NCBI GenBank assembly: GCA_949752745.1
Contig: OX457026.1
Span: forward strand, 78,609,256-78,673,255
Source: Protula sp. h YS-2021
Lineage: Eukaryota > Annelida > Polychaeta > Sabellida > Serpulidae
Reading direction: 5' to 3'
Length of the DNA: 64,000 nucleotides
A program made the translations under genes and the position numbers. This document shows positions 22,508 through 34,189 of the stretch, one piece after another. A model generated the notes under the pieces. It saw only the letters and a list, made by a program, of their open reading frames with translations. It was not told the origin of the DNA and did no database searches. Positions within the stretch are counted from its first letter, which is position 1; each line of letters opens with the position of its first letter.

Positions 22508-23566
22508 CAACCTACAAGAAGGTCTTTCCTTCTTACTCTGAACATTTCGTCTTTCGCTCAGGTCCTTCGGACCATTTCGGTCCGTGCTTATATTAAGTTA
22601 CGGACGAACGCTGGACGGTTATGTTTAATTAAGCATTTATTTACTCCGAAGTGTTCAGGATCGCATGTGTAATGAGTACAGCCCAGTCTTCGGTCTTACG
22701 GCTACTCGGATGCTTAAGTTTTTGATCTCCTTTCTTCATGTTTTTCAGAAAGAAAGGGGGGGGGGACCATGTCGGTCCCAGACGTACCCAGTGACCGTAC
22801 ACCCGTTGTAGCCGGAAGGCCGAAAGCCGGTTTATGGTTCATGGTATGAAGTACCATAGTGTCATTATGGGCTTATGGGACCATAACGGCCCCATATAGG
22901 AAAACAGTCATAATTAAGCAAAATTTTTTCTGTTTTTCATTTTATGACGATTTACAGTAGTTTTAGTACTATCTAGTCAATCGCTATGAGTTTATTTCAA
23001 ATAAACGTGGTAATTTATCAAATGAGAAGAAGAAAAGTTAGACAGCGGACTCGCTTTCTTTTTCAAGTTTGAATTGCATGTCTTGTAAGACACTTCAGTC
23101 ACTTTACTAGAAGTGTCAAAGAGTTTATTTGCGTAATTCCTATGGATTTACGATCGTTTTGTAGTACTTCTAAATAAACCTAATTGTTCATCAATACATA
23201 GCAAGTGAATAGTGAGAACTTGAGGAAGGGATCCATCCGGTGGGCGGTTGGAGGGGGATGGTGAAAGTTCTCAAAAAAGATGATGGCATGGTTGGAAGCC
23301 TTCTCATCTCAACTGACAGTTGCTGTGATATTTGTTACTTTGTTACGATTTTACCTTATGTTGAAAGACCGGAATGGTGCGCCTCCGGACTTTATTTAGG
23401 AAATCATTAAAAGAATTGAAACTTAGCTGACAAGTTTTATTTCTTCTTTGCGTCGAGTGCACAGCACTCCTCGCCTATATGCAATGAGCTTTTACAAGCC
23501 ATAGTGTAATTCGCGACCTTTTTGGGCAGTTCAAGAATGGCAGGCTCCCCTGCTCCGGACTCAAGT
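22508..23566 (+). other. DIRS 3' region without ORF
   Basis: Non-coding part between the recombinase and the internal complementary region. It holds short palindromic pieces such as GGTTCATGGTATG and GAAGTACCATAG, and GGGACCATAACGGCCCCATA. No gene is visible. Confidence 0.5.
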
Positions 23567-23680
23567 CCCATTAAAAGTGGAGATAAGCGAATTCAAAGCT
23601 TTTGCGAAGTAAAACTATCGTTTTATTTCGTAAAACGAGCTTTTACGAGTAAAAGCGCAATTCGCGTTCTCCACTTTTAA
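23567..23680 (+). repeat. DIRS internal complementary region
   Basis: The first part (CCCATTAAAAGTGGAGATAA onward) is the reverse complement of the left outer terminus (16011-16054). The second part (TATCGTTTTATTTCG to TTCTCCACTTTTAA) is the reverse complement of the right outer terminus (23899-23966). The two meet at AAAAC. In DIRS replication this region templates completion and joining of the two ends. Confidence 0.93.
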
Positions 23681-23745
23681 CTTTGATTTTAACCCGTCCC
23701 ATCCATCCCCAACTAGCCTGGGCGTGTTTTACCGCCTTTTGGGGC

Positions 23746-23911
23746 TAAAAAGGGAATGTCGTTTATACGAGACTAGCAGACGACGTCTCGGGCATTCTGA
23801 TTGGCCATAGGATGGATGGAAGGGTTAGAGTATCTTGAACAGTACCTCAAAAAGTTCTTTTTTATATTGCGTGGTAAATATTACTGGAAGGGAACCCATT
23901 AAAAGTGGAGA
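23746..23911 (-). repeat. Right inverted terminal repeat of DIRS
   Basis: Reverse complement of 16040-16204. The outer tail 23912-23966 is unique to this end and is duplicated in the ICR. Confidence 0.93.
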
Positions 23912-23966
23912 ACGCGAATTGCGCTTTTACTCGTAAAAGCTCGTTTTACGAAATAAAACGATAGTT

Positions 23967-24940
23967 TTGCATTGAAACACACAAAAGGGAGAAAAAATAT
24001 GAGACTTTTGTTCATAAAAAGCAGCGATCCGATCGAAACTTGCTCAGCCAAAACAGTCAGACAAGCGGGTTCAGCCGAGTCGTGGTATTCAAATCCGATT
24101 AAAAATCGGCTTATAAGGATATTAATACTATTCCCCCATAACACCCCATCCCCCTCCGGGAATAGTAATATATAATACTTTCCCTCTTCTATATTATTGT
24201 CCGCAATAAAAAAAGTCATAAGAAATTCACAGTTTTATTAGACATCTAAAGGTCAGTCTCAATACAGTCTGCAACATACAGTCTATGGAAGTACACAGTG
24301 ATACCAAATAGCCCAGGCATATGGAAGTACAGTCATACACAGTAGCAAAGAGTCTATTTAAGTGCACAGTCAGCATTGAATAAATCCGGTTGACGTCTTT
24401 TCTCGTAGCATTTCTTCTGCTCATGTTGTGATTTCGTTATGTTTGTGCTCACTTTACTGTATATGCTTTTTTTCAAGTTTGTTCATTGCGACAATGGTTT
24501 TTGTGAATGGTGCCCGAGACGTCAAACCAAAGATGTGGCGTCAAACCAAGTGTCCGATTTGTTGATCGAACTCTTTTTTTTTTAATCATGAGTTCGGCTG
24601 ATGAAACCTTCTTATTTATGTCCAAAAATAGCAACACTTGTATTTTGGAAGGGAGAAAAAGTACTATAGAGGGGGAAGTAAATTATCAAATAAATATATA
24701 TTAATCCCCCCCCCCCCCCCCACCGGGAATAGTAATATTTCCGAATCACATCGTAGCATTTAAGTGCTGTGAGAAAATGATGTGAGGGTTAATGTGTAAA
24801 ATCAACTTTCTTTGTGCTTCAAAATCTCGGTATTTTGTAAAACTTTATCTATCTGAAACCCAGTTAAACATACATCATAGTTAATCCACGACATCACATC
24901 AGAATAACTTACATGGTGTAAAATTTTTGATTACTTTCAG
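23967..24940. other. Intergenic or intronic DNA upstream of GPCR exon
   Basis: No coding exon recognised. A palindromic segment at about 24120-24170 pairs AATACTATTCCC with GGGAATAGTAAT. The motif CCGGGAATAGTAATA recurs at about 24723-24740 next to a C homopolymer, so a degraded element may span the interval. The missing TM1 exon of the receptor should lie upstream of 24941 but was not found. Confidence 0.45.
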
Positions 24941-27900
24941 TGAATTTGGCCGTAGCTGACTTCTTGGTCATTTTGATTTGTCTACCACCCACCCTGCTGA
25001 GTGACGTCACAGAGACGTGGTACATGGGCAGTGTCATGTGCAAGATCGTCAAATACTTCCAGGTGAGGCAGACCGTCAGACAGCTGTACAGTTATTCTGT
25101 TAATTACTCCTCAGGGCTCCCACAATCACTATCCATCCTGGAGTGGCATTCTTCTCTGTCCTTATTTTCAAGGATGTCCTTATTTTTGAAAATGAGGATA
25201 AAAAGGCTATTATGCTCTATAATCAAACTTAAACAAAGTCTTTTCAAAATAAGGATAAAAATTAAGGATGAACCATCTAATCTCAAGAATAAGGACGTCC
25301 TTAAATATAAGGACAGAGCAGAATACCACTCCAGATCAGAGAACAGAAGATGTGCCCCCACCCCCACCCCCAACCCCCCAGCACGCCCATAGTTGCGATG
25401 GGGTGGTGACCCTCCTTTTCAGTCAAACTTCTCGAACTGATTGAATCAATGATCTCTTCAATGATCTCTTCAATTTCTCCGCGTTTCATTGATATTTCGC
25501 AGCCTCATTTTGGCTCCAAATTTGGTGATCTTTACCAATTGTGCTTGGCACAGATCTGTGTTAGTTGCAGAATTACACCCATCCCCCATCCCCTTCCCCC
25601 GGAGAATTACTGACCCAGCTCCATCTCAACAGTCCTAAAAAAATGTTGAAATAATAACAGTGACGTAATTACACAAATAAGTTTTACTAAAGAAAGTTTG
25701 ATTGACGGTATGTTTGCAAAATGATGTCACTGGGGGTGAAAACTTGTAACCTAGCTAAAACGCTCCAAATTATTAGAACAATACTTTGAATAAATTGCAA
25801 TAAAAACACTTATATTGAACTTATATCTTCCTAATGATACTACAATAACTCCGAGAGAATGAGCGTTGTCTTTTTATTCTCAGGGGAGAGTTCAAAAGCA
25901 CAAGAAAAGCTGAACAATGAAGCTTTTCAATTCACTTGCATCATAGTTGTCTTTGTGAGTTTAAGCAAAACATTAATTCACATTGTCATATGGCATCGCT
26001 ATGAATCAAGCTAAAATAATGAAACATGAATAGATTTGGATGGTAATACATTTACAGTAATATAACAAAGTAATCAACTTATTTCGTCTCATATCATCGG
26101 ACGAACATTTTTCGAACAGTAATTTGTAAATACATTGAGAGAAAAATGCCTTTTGCATACTTAAATAATTTTAAGTACAGCAAAACTGCACTCGGGAAAA
26201 ATCTGTCCGTAATTTGGACAGAATATTTCAGTTCCTTTTACTTTCAATAATAAAACCCCCAAACACCTTTCGATTTCAAACAATGAACGTCATTTCTCCG
26301 GACCCAAAGATAGGTTTGACTGTGTAAGTAAGCAGGCTATTTCAAACAAGACACGTGTGTTCCGTTCCGTTTTGTCTGCTATACCGAAATGTCCGCTAAT
26401 TAGAAACTGTTCCAAAATGTCCGCTAACCCTGTTCCAAAGTATCCGCTCGTTCCGAAATGTCCGCTTACCCTGTTACATAGTATCCGCTCGTTCCGTAAT
26501 GTCCGCTAACCTTGTTCCAAAGTGTCCGCTCGTCCCGTATTATCCGCTAATCCTGTTCCAAAGTGTCCGCTCGTCCTGGTTTTTCGCTAACTCCGTTCCG
26601 TTTTATCCACTGGTAGTGTTCGCTAAATCTTCAATTTTTAACCCAGCCGACTTTGTCGGACTGGGTTAGTCGTATCACTACAGGGGGCTTGAATGTATGT
26701 GCGCATGTGCGTATGTGCGTATGTGCGTATGTTAAACTTTCTCTTTAAAATGCTACTCCTCCCACAGTTTTGCTCCAATCGTCTTGATATTATGCAGGAC
26801 TGTTCCCTGGGTGGTCCCCCACCTGGCTATTACTTTTTTGACGATTGACGAAAAACTGACAAAATGGCGGCACTTTTTGTGCCCTTTTAACCCATTTTAA
26901 AATACTACTCCTCCTACAGTTCTACACCAATCGCTTAGATGTTGCGCAGAAGTGTTCCCCAAGGGTTGCCTACCAGGCTATCATTATTTTTCGCGGTTCG
27001 CCAAAAAATACCGAAATGACGGAACTTTGAAGTTTGGCAAAAAGTGGAATAAATGGTGGTAAACTAGACCGAATTTCGCTACACGTAGCGAAATGGCACC
27101 CACTTGCAATGGTACAATCTATCTGGTCAAAGACACATTTTTTCAGTGTTTCGACATAATTATCAGTTTCCGAATCATTATCTTGAACGAGGACATCGAA
27201 GTAAATATAATGTTATCTCTTTTGGGTACAAATAATCAATTTTCTAAACGTTTCCGAGATAATGGTCAACTTCCGAGATAAGGTCACCGAGATACCTCTT
27301 ATATAATGTCTTTTAGGCCCAAATGGTCGAAAATAAGCTCAAAATCGCTCTACCTCTAACCGTTTTCGAGATAATGGTCAACTTCCGGATTTTGACCTTG
27401 ACTATGACAGTAGTGTAGAAACGAGAGTTCTGCGTCACCCACTTTCTGTCTATCACCAGTCAATCATCGTGACGTCACACCCCCCTCATATCTATTCTTA
27501 GACTGGGGAAATTTTACAACATTTATTTTAGTAACTTTTAAAAAAGTAGATAACTTTCGTTATGTTCAACCGATTTGAATGAAAATTTTACTCTTTGATT
27601 CAGTTTTATGTCTAGTTTTGGCATAAAGCAGTCACCGGCTATTTGCATAGGTGGCTGTGGGCATTTTGTAGGTGAGAAGAGCACATCTTTGGAACAAGGT
27701 TAGCGGACATTTTGGAACAAACGGATACTTTGGAACAGGGTTAGCGGACATTTTGGAACAGTTTTTATTTAGCGGACATTTCGGTACAGTGGACAAAACA
27801 GAACGGAACACATGTGCCTCAATCTTTTAATAAGAGACACACTATAATTTAAGTGTCTCTTTGTTTTGCGCTAATTTTACTTTTTTTTAATTTCGGACAG

Positions 27901-30900
27901 TTTGTCAGCCAAATATTTTTACTGCACTTTGGCTGACCAGTTTATGATATGCTTTCAGATTGTCAGTGTGGGCGTATCTGTCTTGACACTTTCCGCCATA
28001 TCTGTGGAGCGCTGGTACGCCATCTGTCGACCGCTGAAGTTCAAGGCCACTCCAACGAGAGCCAAGCACATCGTTTCTGTCATTTGGGTCGTATCTATGG
28101 CTATTCCTCTGCCAGAATTAATTGTTCTAAATACACACCACCGTTTTCCAATAGAATTTACCATCTTCTTGACAAGCTGTAAGCCAACTTGGTCGCATAG
28201 GTACCAAGCGGCCTACCAGTTCTGCCTAATTGTTGCCATGTATGTGTTGCCCTTTCTACTCATGTTTGGAACTTACATACAAATTGCAAAATCGCTGTGG
28301 AGAACAAGCATACCATCAGAAACAAGTAAGTCTTACTTTTACACCCCCACCCCCACCCCCCCTCCCACTCCTTCTTTTATACAACGACTTTTATCTCTTC
28401 AGCACTTAAGCGTTCTTGTAAGTAGAACCTGTGATTTTGTATTCTTACTGATAATTAAACTAATCAGGCTTATATTTGGTTAATGCATAGCTATAAGCGC
28501 AGTATGAAAGCGGTATTACTCAAATAGCCTTTCATTATTCAGTCGTCAGAGGTTTCGTTCTAAAGCATGGAAATGAACTTCACTTACAATTTCCGCTCTC
28601 AGATGAGCAAATGAAGAAGTGTTTGCGCTTACTTTTAGGATGTCAGAAGTTTTTGATGCTCTAAATGTGAAAGAAGCACAAGGATATAGGTTTTTGACAT
28701 TTTTATTGTTGCATAAGCCAACTGGCATATTCGCGTGCCAAAGTGTGTTTCAAAGAAAATGCCATGTTTAATACACACACAGACACGCAAACACACATGT
28801 ATGTGTGTGTGTGTGTGTCTGTGTGCGTGTATTAAACACGGCATTTTTTAGTGCAGGAGACTGAAATTCCCTTTTAGTTTTCTGATATGTGCTGGCCTGG
28901 GAGCCGCACTGGGCGAAGGGCTGCCCCAATAAATTTAATGCAGAGAGCGGGGAATGGTTGGACGCCAAACTACCACCACCCACAAACAAATAATAATAAT
29001 ATGACTAATGATCTGAGGGTGATAAGACGTCCGGGAAGTGCTTGACATTCGTACCAGCTAATGACAACCCTTGAGTTCTGTAATATTTGGTAAGAAAAAG
29101 AAACAGGTCGCTCAATGACAGGCAATTACGAAAACAATATAGTCTCAATCACGTTTTTTTAAGAATATTGACCTGGTCGGGCCGAACATTTTTCACTTTG
29201 TTCACTAGAGATCAATCGAAATTTTTGTCTCTTTTTTTCGAGAGGGATAGATTTATAAAAAATATTTAATGAAAAGGCTACATTTTTTTACATTCGTATA
29301 TGTCAAAAGAAAACCAAAAAGCATACACTAACCGACGGCTCGGGTGACGAAGTTTTAAATGAATTTCGCCCTAAGAAGAACCTTTGTCAGAGTCGGCAGC
29401 CGATCAGTTCCTTTTTACTTGTAATTCGTACAGGCCGTCCAGGTTTTCCCATTTTTCTTTATTCTCGGTTTTAGTAAGCCAATCGCAGGATGAAATATTA
29501 ATACATATTTCAGATGTATATTTCGAATGCTAACCGAAGTCTTCCAAAAATTCAGATAACTGCATTCCTACCTGAAATGATTCATTGTGATGTTTTTTCC
29601 TTTGAAATGACATCTGCGGCACCCTCATAGTTTTGTTTGCGTGACTCCGTCAGATTCTTAATCAACAATTACGTGAGCAATGTCACAAAAAATGACCTAA
29701 GCTGCAGGAATATTAGCTGAAGTTTATTTTTATATCAAAATCGCATGCTCTTTTTTTCCTTCCTTTAGGCCGCGACTTTTTGCACCCCAGTGGTAATTCT
29801 AACACGGAGGCACTGCTGCATACCAGACGCAATGTGGCTAAGATGCTGATGGCGGTCGTCATTATGTTCGGGATATGTTACCTCCCAGTCCATCTCTTAA
29901 ATATACTAAGGTAAGTTTATTCAAAGCTAGGGTGGGACCCTGCAGGGATGCGACTGAAGCCAGCGAAAAGAATTAAGTGTTCAGAAATCAGGTTATTTTA
30001 AAAAGACATTTTGTCTCAGTCCCTTACATGATATCTATAATCGTTAATAAATAAGTGCGCAGAGGAGTATCACGAGACTGAGAGTATTTTGCAAGCAGCT
30101 ACAAGTTTTATAAACACTTATATGTTTTATAAACAGCTATATGCTATTTATTTACCAGAACAATAGGGCATTTGACACCAAGAAGGAAACATGTTCGAAA
30201 TGGAAAATACTCGGTGTTTTTATAACAACGAAAAACAACAACAAAACAAAAGAGATGAAATTGTTTAAACTTTCAGTTTTTTTTTCGAGAAAATAAAAAT
30301 AAAATTTTGGTTAACTTTTAACCAATTCATTCAAAGCATTTTATACAGTTGAGATGTTGTACTGTCTTGAAAATGACAGGTGACTGAACTAAGGTTGTAA
30401 TTATGGAATGCCATTTTCACATTAGTAGAGAATTATTGATATCAAGAATTAATTTTTGATCTCAAAAATTGATTATTTGATATCTGAATTAACTTTTATC
30501 TCAAAAAATTCATTTGTTTGATATCAAGAATTAAGTTCTGCTATCTGTAATTATATTTTTGATATCTCTAAATATATTCTTTATCGCACAAAATAATTCT
30601 TGATATCAATAAATATTTAGAGATATCAAAAATTATTTATTGATATGAAAAATGATTTAATGATCTCTAAGATTGATTTTTGATAGCAAAAATGAAATAT
30701 TTGATAGTAAAATCTCAATTGTGAGCTCAATAATTTATTTTCCTTTTATTGATATCGTGAATTTGTTTCAGCTGTCGTTATTTTAGAATGAAACCTTTTT
30801 AATTTATATTTTGAAATTTGTAAATGATTTTTTATCTCAAAAATTAATTTTTGATAATAAAATAGCAGTCTATTTTATATAAAAAAAATCAGAAGCACAC

Positions 30901-32378
30901 ATCAGTGAATAAAAATGACTAGTCCTTGTATACAGAATCTTTCTTTTAATTTTTTACTGTACAAAAGAGAAGCAATTCTTGAGCTCAAAAACTGTGTTGC
31001 CATTATTGATATCAATAATTCAAGTTTTCATCTCTAAAATTACTTGATGATTCGTTAAATTTGATATAAATGTGTGTCTTCGTTAAGATTTTTTATGTTT
31101 TCTCTTTTAGTTTTAAAACGATTGTATGTATAACTTCTTTAGACTGTCTGGTAATTCATGAGGATCTGTGATATTTTGTGCGCGGTTTTACCCAGTTTCA
31201 TTGCACTTTCTTTCAGACTGTTTCACAGTTAACTTGATAGCGTGTCTTGGAGTTTAGCGTACAGTAAGAATGTTGCCGTTAACCATATCCTATCATTTGT
31301 ACAGATACACGGGTCTGATGGATGGCTTACAAGCGCTAGCCACGCAGATAGCCCTGTCGTCACATTTCTTATGTTACTTCAACAGTGCCATAAACCCAGT
31401 CATTTACAGCTTCATGAGCGGTGAGATTATTCTGTTATATCACCCCTGAGTAATACCGGCCCCATATAACTGAGTAGCCCGGGTCTTGTATAACTTAGAA
31501 ACCCTCAAGGAAATTTTTTTTATGGTGGGCATAGTTTAAAAATTCAAAAGAGAATTTGCTCCATCGTCAATGTAAGGCCTAAGGTAGTAATAAAGAAGTT
31601 AAAATGGGCACAATGGAATCCTCGAGATTTGCCGACCCCATACATGTGGCCCCGCAAATACAATCACTTTTCAAAAGATCCGTCCCAGGATCCCGCGGAA
31701 ATCGGGCCACTTTAATTCAGTCCCACTGATGGACATACTCCTGGGGCTCCATTTTAATGTCTTAATTCGTCTAAAAATAATCGGAGGCAGCGTAAAGGGA
31801 GGAACTTGTAGCTAGACCAGAGATACGTTGCAATGCCTTGTCTCTTATAATATCCTAATAATATAATAATAATATAGTGTTTTTTTTTACATGTAGTTCT
31901 CTAATATTATTGACGTGCTCATTTCTTATTGATAATTCTAGCCAAGTTTCGGAAAGAATTCATGGCCGCCTGCTGTTGCTGCAAGCAATCATGGTCACGT
32001 GGGGTAAATGTACAAACAGTAGGAAACAGACAGTACATATATAAGTACCGCTATCACGCGGCCGCGGGTACACGTGACCAAGGCTTACACCACGTGACCA
32101 ACACAGACCTTGACGGGAGTGCAGCACGTAACATCAACATCCGCTCCCATAACCGATCACGTGCCATGCGTATCCCAGCAGTCACGCAACATCCGGCACA
32201 GAAAGTGAGCAACATCTTTCATACAAACCACGACAAAGCCGGAAATGGGTATTGTTTACAAAACAAACTAGGCACTCGAAACCATTGTCTAAAACGCGCT
32301 GAAGCTATGGAAATCAGTTCAAGTTCAGCAAGCGAGGTCTCCCATGGCTCAAAGGGTGTGCTCTTCCGCAAGACTTAA
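24941..32378 (+). CDS. Orexin/allatotropin-type neuropeptide GPCR, 5' incomplete
   Basis: Class A receptor, exons 24941-25062, 27959-28325, 29769-29910, 31305-31420 and 31942-32378. All have GT-AG borders and compatible phases. Exon 1 here encodes TM2 and the start of ECL1 (NLAVADFLVILICLPPTLL, ETWYMGSVMCKIVKYFQ). The next carries TM3 to TM5 (LTLSAISVERWYAICRPL, the DRY-equivalent being ERW). Then comes ICL3 with TM6 (RRNVAKMLMAVVIMFGICYLP), then TM7 (NSAINPVIYSFMS, an NPxxY variant). The last exon gives the tail starting AKFRKEFMAACCCCK, a probable palmitoylation site, and the stop. The ETW and ERWYAICRPLKFK signatures match orexin and allatotropin receptors, which bind amidated neuropeptides and signal through G proteins. 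The exon for the N-terminus and TM1 was not recognised; the reading frame enters with one base carried over from it. Confidence 0.88.
25138..25334. mobile_element. Foldback MITE in GPCR intron
   Basis: Imperfect inverted arms of about 50 bp: the left starts CTGGAGTGGCATTCTTCTCT and the right ends AGAATACCACTCCAG. Both contain TGTCCTTAT and AAGGACGTCC-like motifs. ATC flanks both sides and may be a 3-bp duplication. No ORF. Confidence 0.75.
26351..27816. mobile_element. Foldback element with tandemly repeated arms
   Basis: The ends are CACGTGTGTTCCG and CGGAACACATGTG. Each arm is a short array of CCGAAATGTCCGCT/CTGTTCCAAAATGTCC units. The left arm is 26351-26640, and the right arm (inverted, shorter) is 27680-27816. 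The 1-kb loop contains a stem-loop-headed repeat (26641-27100) and AT-rich filler. The whole lies in the intron between the first two recognised GPCR exons. No transposase is present. Confidence 0.8.
26641..27100 (+). repeat. Stem-loop-headed repeat
   Basis: The head is the hairpin CAGCCGACTTTGTCGGACTG, followed by a run of GTGCGTAT units (26697-26730). Then come two tandem copies of an about 145-bp block starting TTAAAATGCTACTCCTCC (near 26745 and 26896). A second hairpin, TTTCGCTACACGTAGCGAAA, lies at about 27074-27095. No ORF. Confidence 0.65.
28757..28850. repeat. Long hairpin built on a CA/TG microsatellite
   Basis: AAAATGCCATGTTTAATACA runs into CA-rich sequence, then TG-rich sequence and TGTATTAAACACGGCATTTT. 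The arms are about 45 bp and pair almost fully around a CA/TG centre. It lies in the GPCR intron after the TM3-TM5 exon. Confidence 0.8.
30410..31050. repeat. AT-rich GATATC array in GPCR intron
   Basis: About twenty irregular copies of a 20-30 bp unit of the type TTGATATCAAAAATTAATTT, in both orientations, spread over roughly 640 bp. Each copy is itself near-palindromic. It lies between the TM6 and TM7 exons. No ORF. Confidence 0.75.
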
Positions 32379-32508
32379 CAGTATTCACTCAAAATTTTCT
32401 TTTAATATGGTATTTTAATCGTATCAGATAAATGGATAAAAAGACTAAGTGTATTCTTATAAAATTTGGGATTACTGAGACGGTTATGAAACACCCCCTC
32501 CTGCACCA

Positions 32509-32560
32509 ACTCCCCTCCTGCACCACCCCCTCCTGCACCACCCCGTCCTGCACCCCTCTC
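32509..32560. repeat. Short CTCCTGCACCACCC minisatellite
   Basis: Four units of about 13 bp in the 3' untranslated region of the GPCR. The ORF it creates on the minus strand is an artefact. Confidence 0.7.
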
Positions 32561-32606
32561 CTCCTCCCGAACACCTCTAAGTCGCCGTAGAATGAGCGTT
32601 ATTGTC

Positions 32607-32612
32607 AATAAA
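32607..32612 (+). promoter_or_regulatory. Polyadenylation signal AATAAA of the GPCR
   Basis: First AATAAA about 230 bp after the receptor stop codon, on the same strand, in sequence GTCAATAAAGAAAAC. It probably defines the transcript end. Confidence 0.5.
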
Positions 32613-33157
32613 GAAAACATTATTTAAACATGTCAAAGTAATGCATTTTGCAAAAGGGTCGTCAAAGAAATCTATACACAGGGTGTGTGTGGGGGGGGGA
32701 GGATGGGTAGCGGCCCCGACTGACGCTTTTGCACGCTGACACTTTAGCAAATGAGTGACGTCACGAGTTTTGCATACTCATCTTGACTCATTTGTATACT
32801 AGCGCTCACCCCTACCCCGACACTATTTCAGTATGCATGTACTATAATTCAGCTGCCCCCTTACCCATCTCCTTCGCGTGCCACGCATTGAAAAAGTAAA
32901 TATACGAAGGAACTAAATGAGAAAGAAATGGATCAGAATTAAACCATTCCAAATGTTTCGAAAATTAAGCAGAGGGTGATATTTAACGTTCGCATTATCT
33001 TTCTAAATGATGTACAAAGCGCAGGAAGGCAGGATCATGCTGCAGCAGAACTTGGTCATTGAATTGCATTGGTATAATTTGCTGGAATTAATAAATGAAT
33101 TTTATTTCGTATGTTTGTTTATCCGTTTTACTTTCCCTACAAGCAAATCGCGATCTT
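32613..33157. other. Intergenic DNA, nothing recognised
   Basis: Contains a short TG/G run near 32681-32700. No gene or paired repeat termini seen. Confidence 0.5.
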
Positions 33158-33477
33158 TCAAGAACTAATCCAAAGAGTGTGACGTATATAAAACGTTCTT
33201 CTCTCGACATCCATGCAAGGTTGCTCTATGAAGATGCTTATACACCTTTCTTCTCTGGACGTCTATATAACGTTGTTCTTTTGACTTATATAAGCGTTGT
33301 TCCCCATACTTCTGCACAAGGTCTTTCTGTCGACGTTTTTGCAATGTTTTTCTTCTGATTTCCACACAAACGTGTTCTCTGGACGCACATACAGCGTTGC
33401 ATATGACGTCATTTAGACATGTGTTTTTTCCCGGTGCCTTCAATGCGACATCTAGCCAAGACTAGATGTTTACTGGG
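33158..33477. repeat. GACGT/AACGTT repeat element ending TTTACTGGG
   Basis: The right terminus is TAGATGTTTACTGGG. The interior is a set of about 30-bp degenerate units of the type CTTCTCTGGACGTC followed by TATATAACGTTG. It belongs with the elements at 1390-1730 and 11701-12716. The left terminus is degraded. Confidence 0.6.
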
Positions 33478-33657
33478 AAGTGCATATTAATCCTTCACTT
33501 ACATTGTTTAAAGAAACACATATAATTTTAAAATTTCCACGTTTTACTCCGTCACAATCGTTGCTAGAACAATGACCAACAGCTACTTGTAAACTAGAGC
33601 CTCAGTAAGGCAGGATTCCCCGCGAAGTAGTAAAAGTAAAATGAGGTCAATCACGCT

Positions 33658-34141
33658 GCAAGGTTTCAGGTTCCTACTACAAGCCCTTCTATGTGAAGTC
33701 GGCTAAGTTTAAGCCGAAAATTCTCCATATTTGAAATTTCCCACGACGTCAATATTTGGCCGATTTTGACACGTTGCACATCTTCAGTATATATATTTTC
33801 ACCATGCAAGGTTTCAGGTTCCTACGACAATTCCTTCCACGAGAAGTCGACCGGACAAAACATCGTCTCACGGCTAAGTTCAAGCCAAAAATTCACTATA
33901 TTTGACAGTTTCCCACGACGCCAATTTTTGGCCAATTTCGATAATAATGCCACGTTGCACATCTTCAATATACATATTTTCACCACGTAACGTTTTAGGT
34001 TCCTGCGACAATTTCTTCTGTGAAAAGACGGCCGGAGAAAACTTGGTACTTTTTGTAGACAGACAGACGGACGGACGGACGGACGGACGGACGGATGTGC
34101 TCATAACTATATTCCTCCGTTTCACGGGGGATAATAAATGT
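33658..34141 (-). repeat. Stem-loop-headed repeat with tandem body
   Basis: Read on the minus strand, it starts with the hairpin CCCCCGTGAAACGGAGG (about 34117-34133). A run of GTCC units then GTCT units follows (34055-34096), then a body in about 2.3 tandem copies of 150-180 bp (starts near 33658, 33806 and 33987 on the plus strand, each with TTTCAGGTTCCTAC or a variant). No ORF. Confidence 0.7.
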
Positions 34142-34189
34142 ATTTAACAAAATCTCAATAAAATCTTGCATATTTACATACTCAAAGAG

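Larger units (their letters stand above)
16011..23966 (+). mobile_element. Full-length DIRS tyrosine-recombinase retrotransposon
   Basis: The element is about 7.95 kb. Inverted repeats are shared between 16040-16204 and 23746-23911 (for example the minus of GGAATGTCGTTTATACGAG). The outermost bases of the two ends differ from each other. Both are reproduced, in reverse complement and joined, in an internal complementary region at 23567-23680, which is diagnostic of DIRS elements. Order: left ITR, leader, gag, RT-RNase H plus extension, tyrosine recombinase, 3' region, ICR, right ITR. There is no target duplication beyond a shared TTTT at each edge, as expected for recombinase-mediated insertion. 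Only one disabling lesion was noticed (in the recombinase). Confidence 0.95.
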
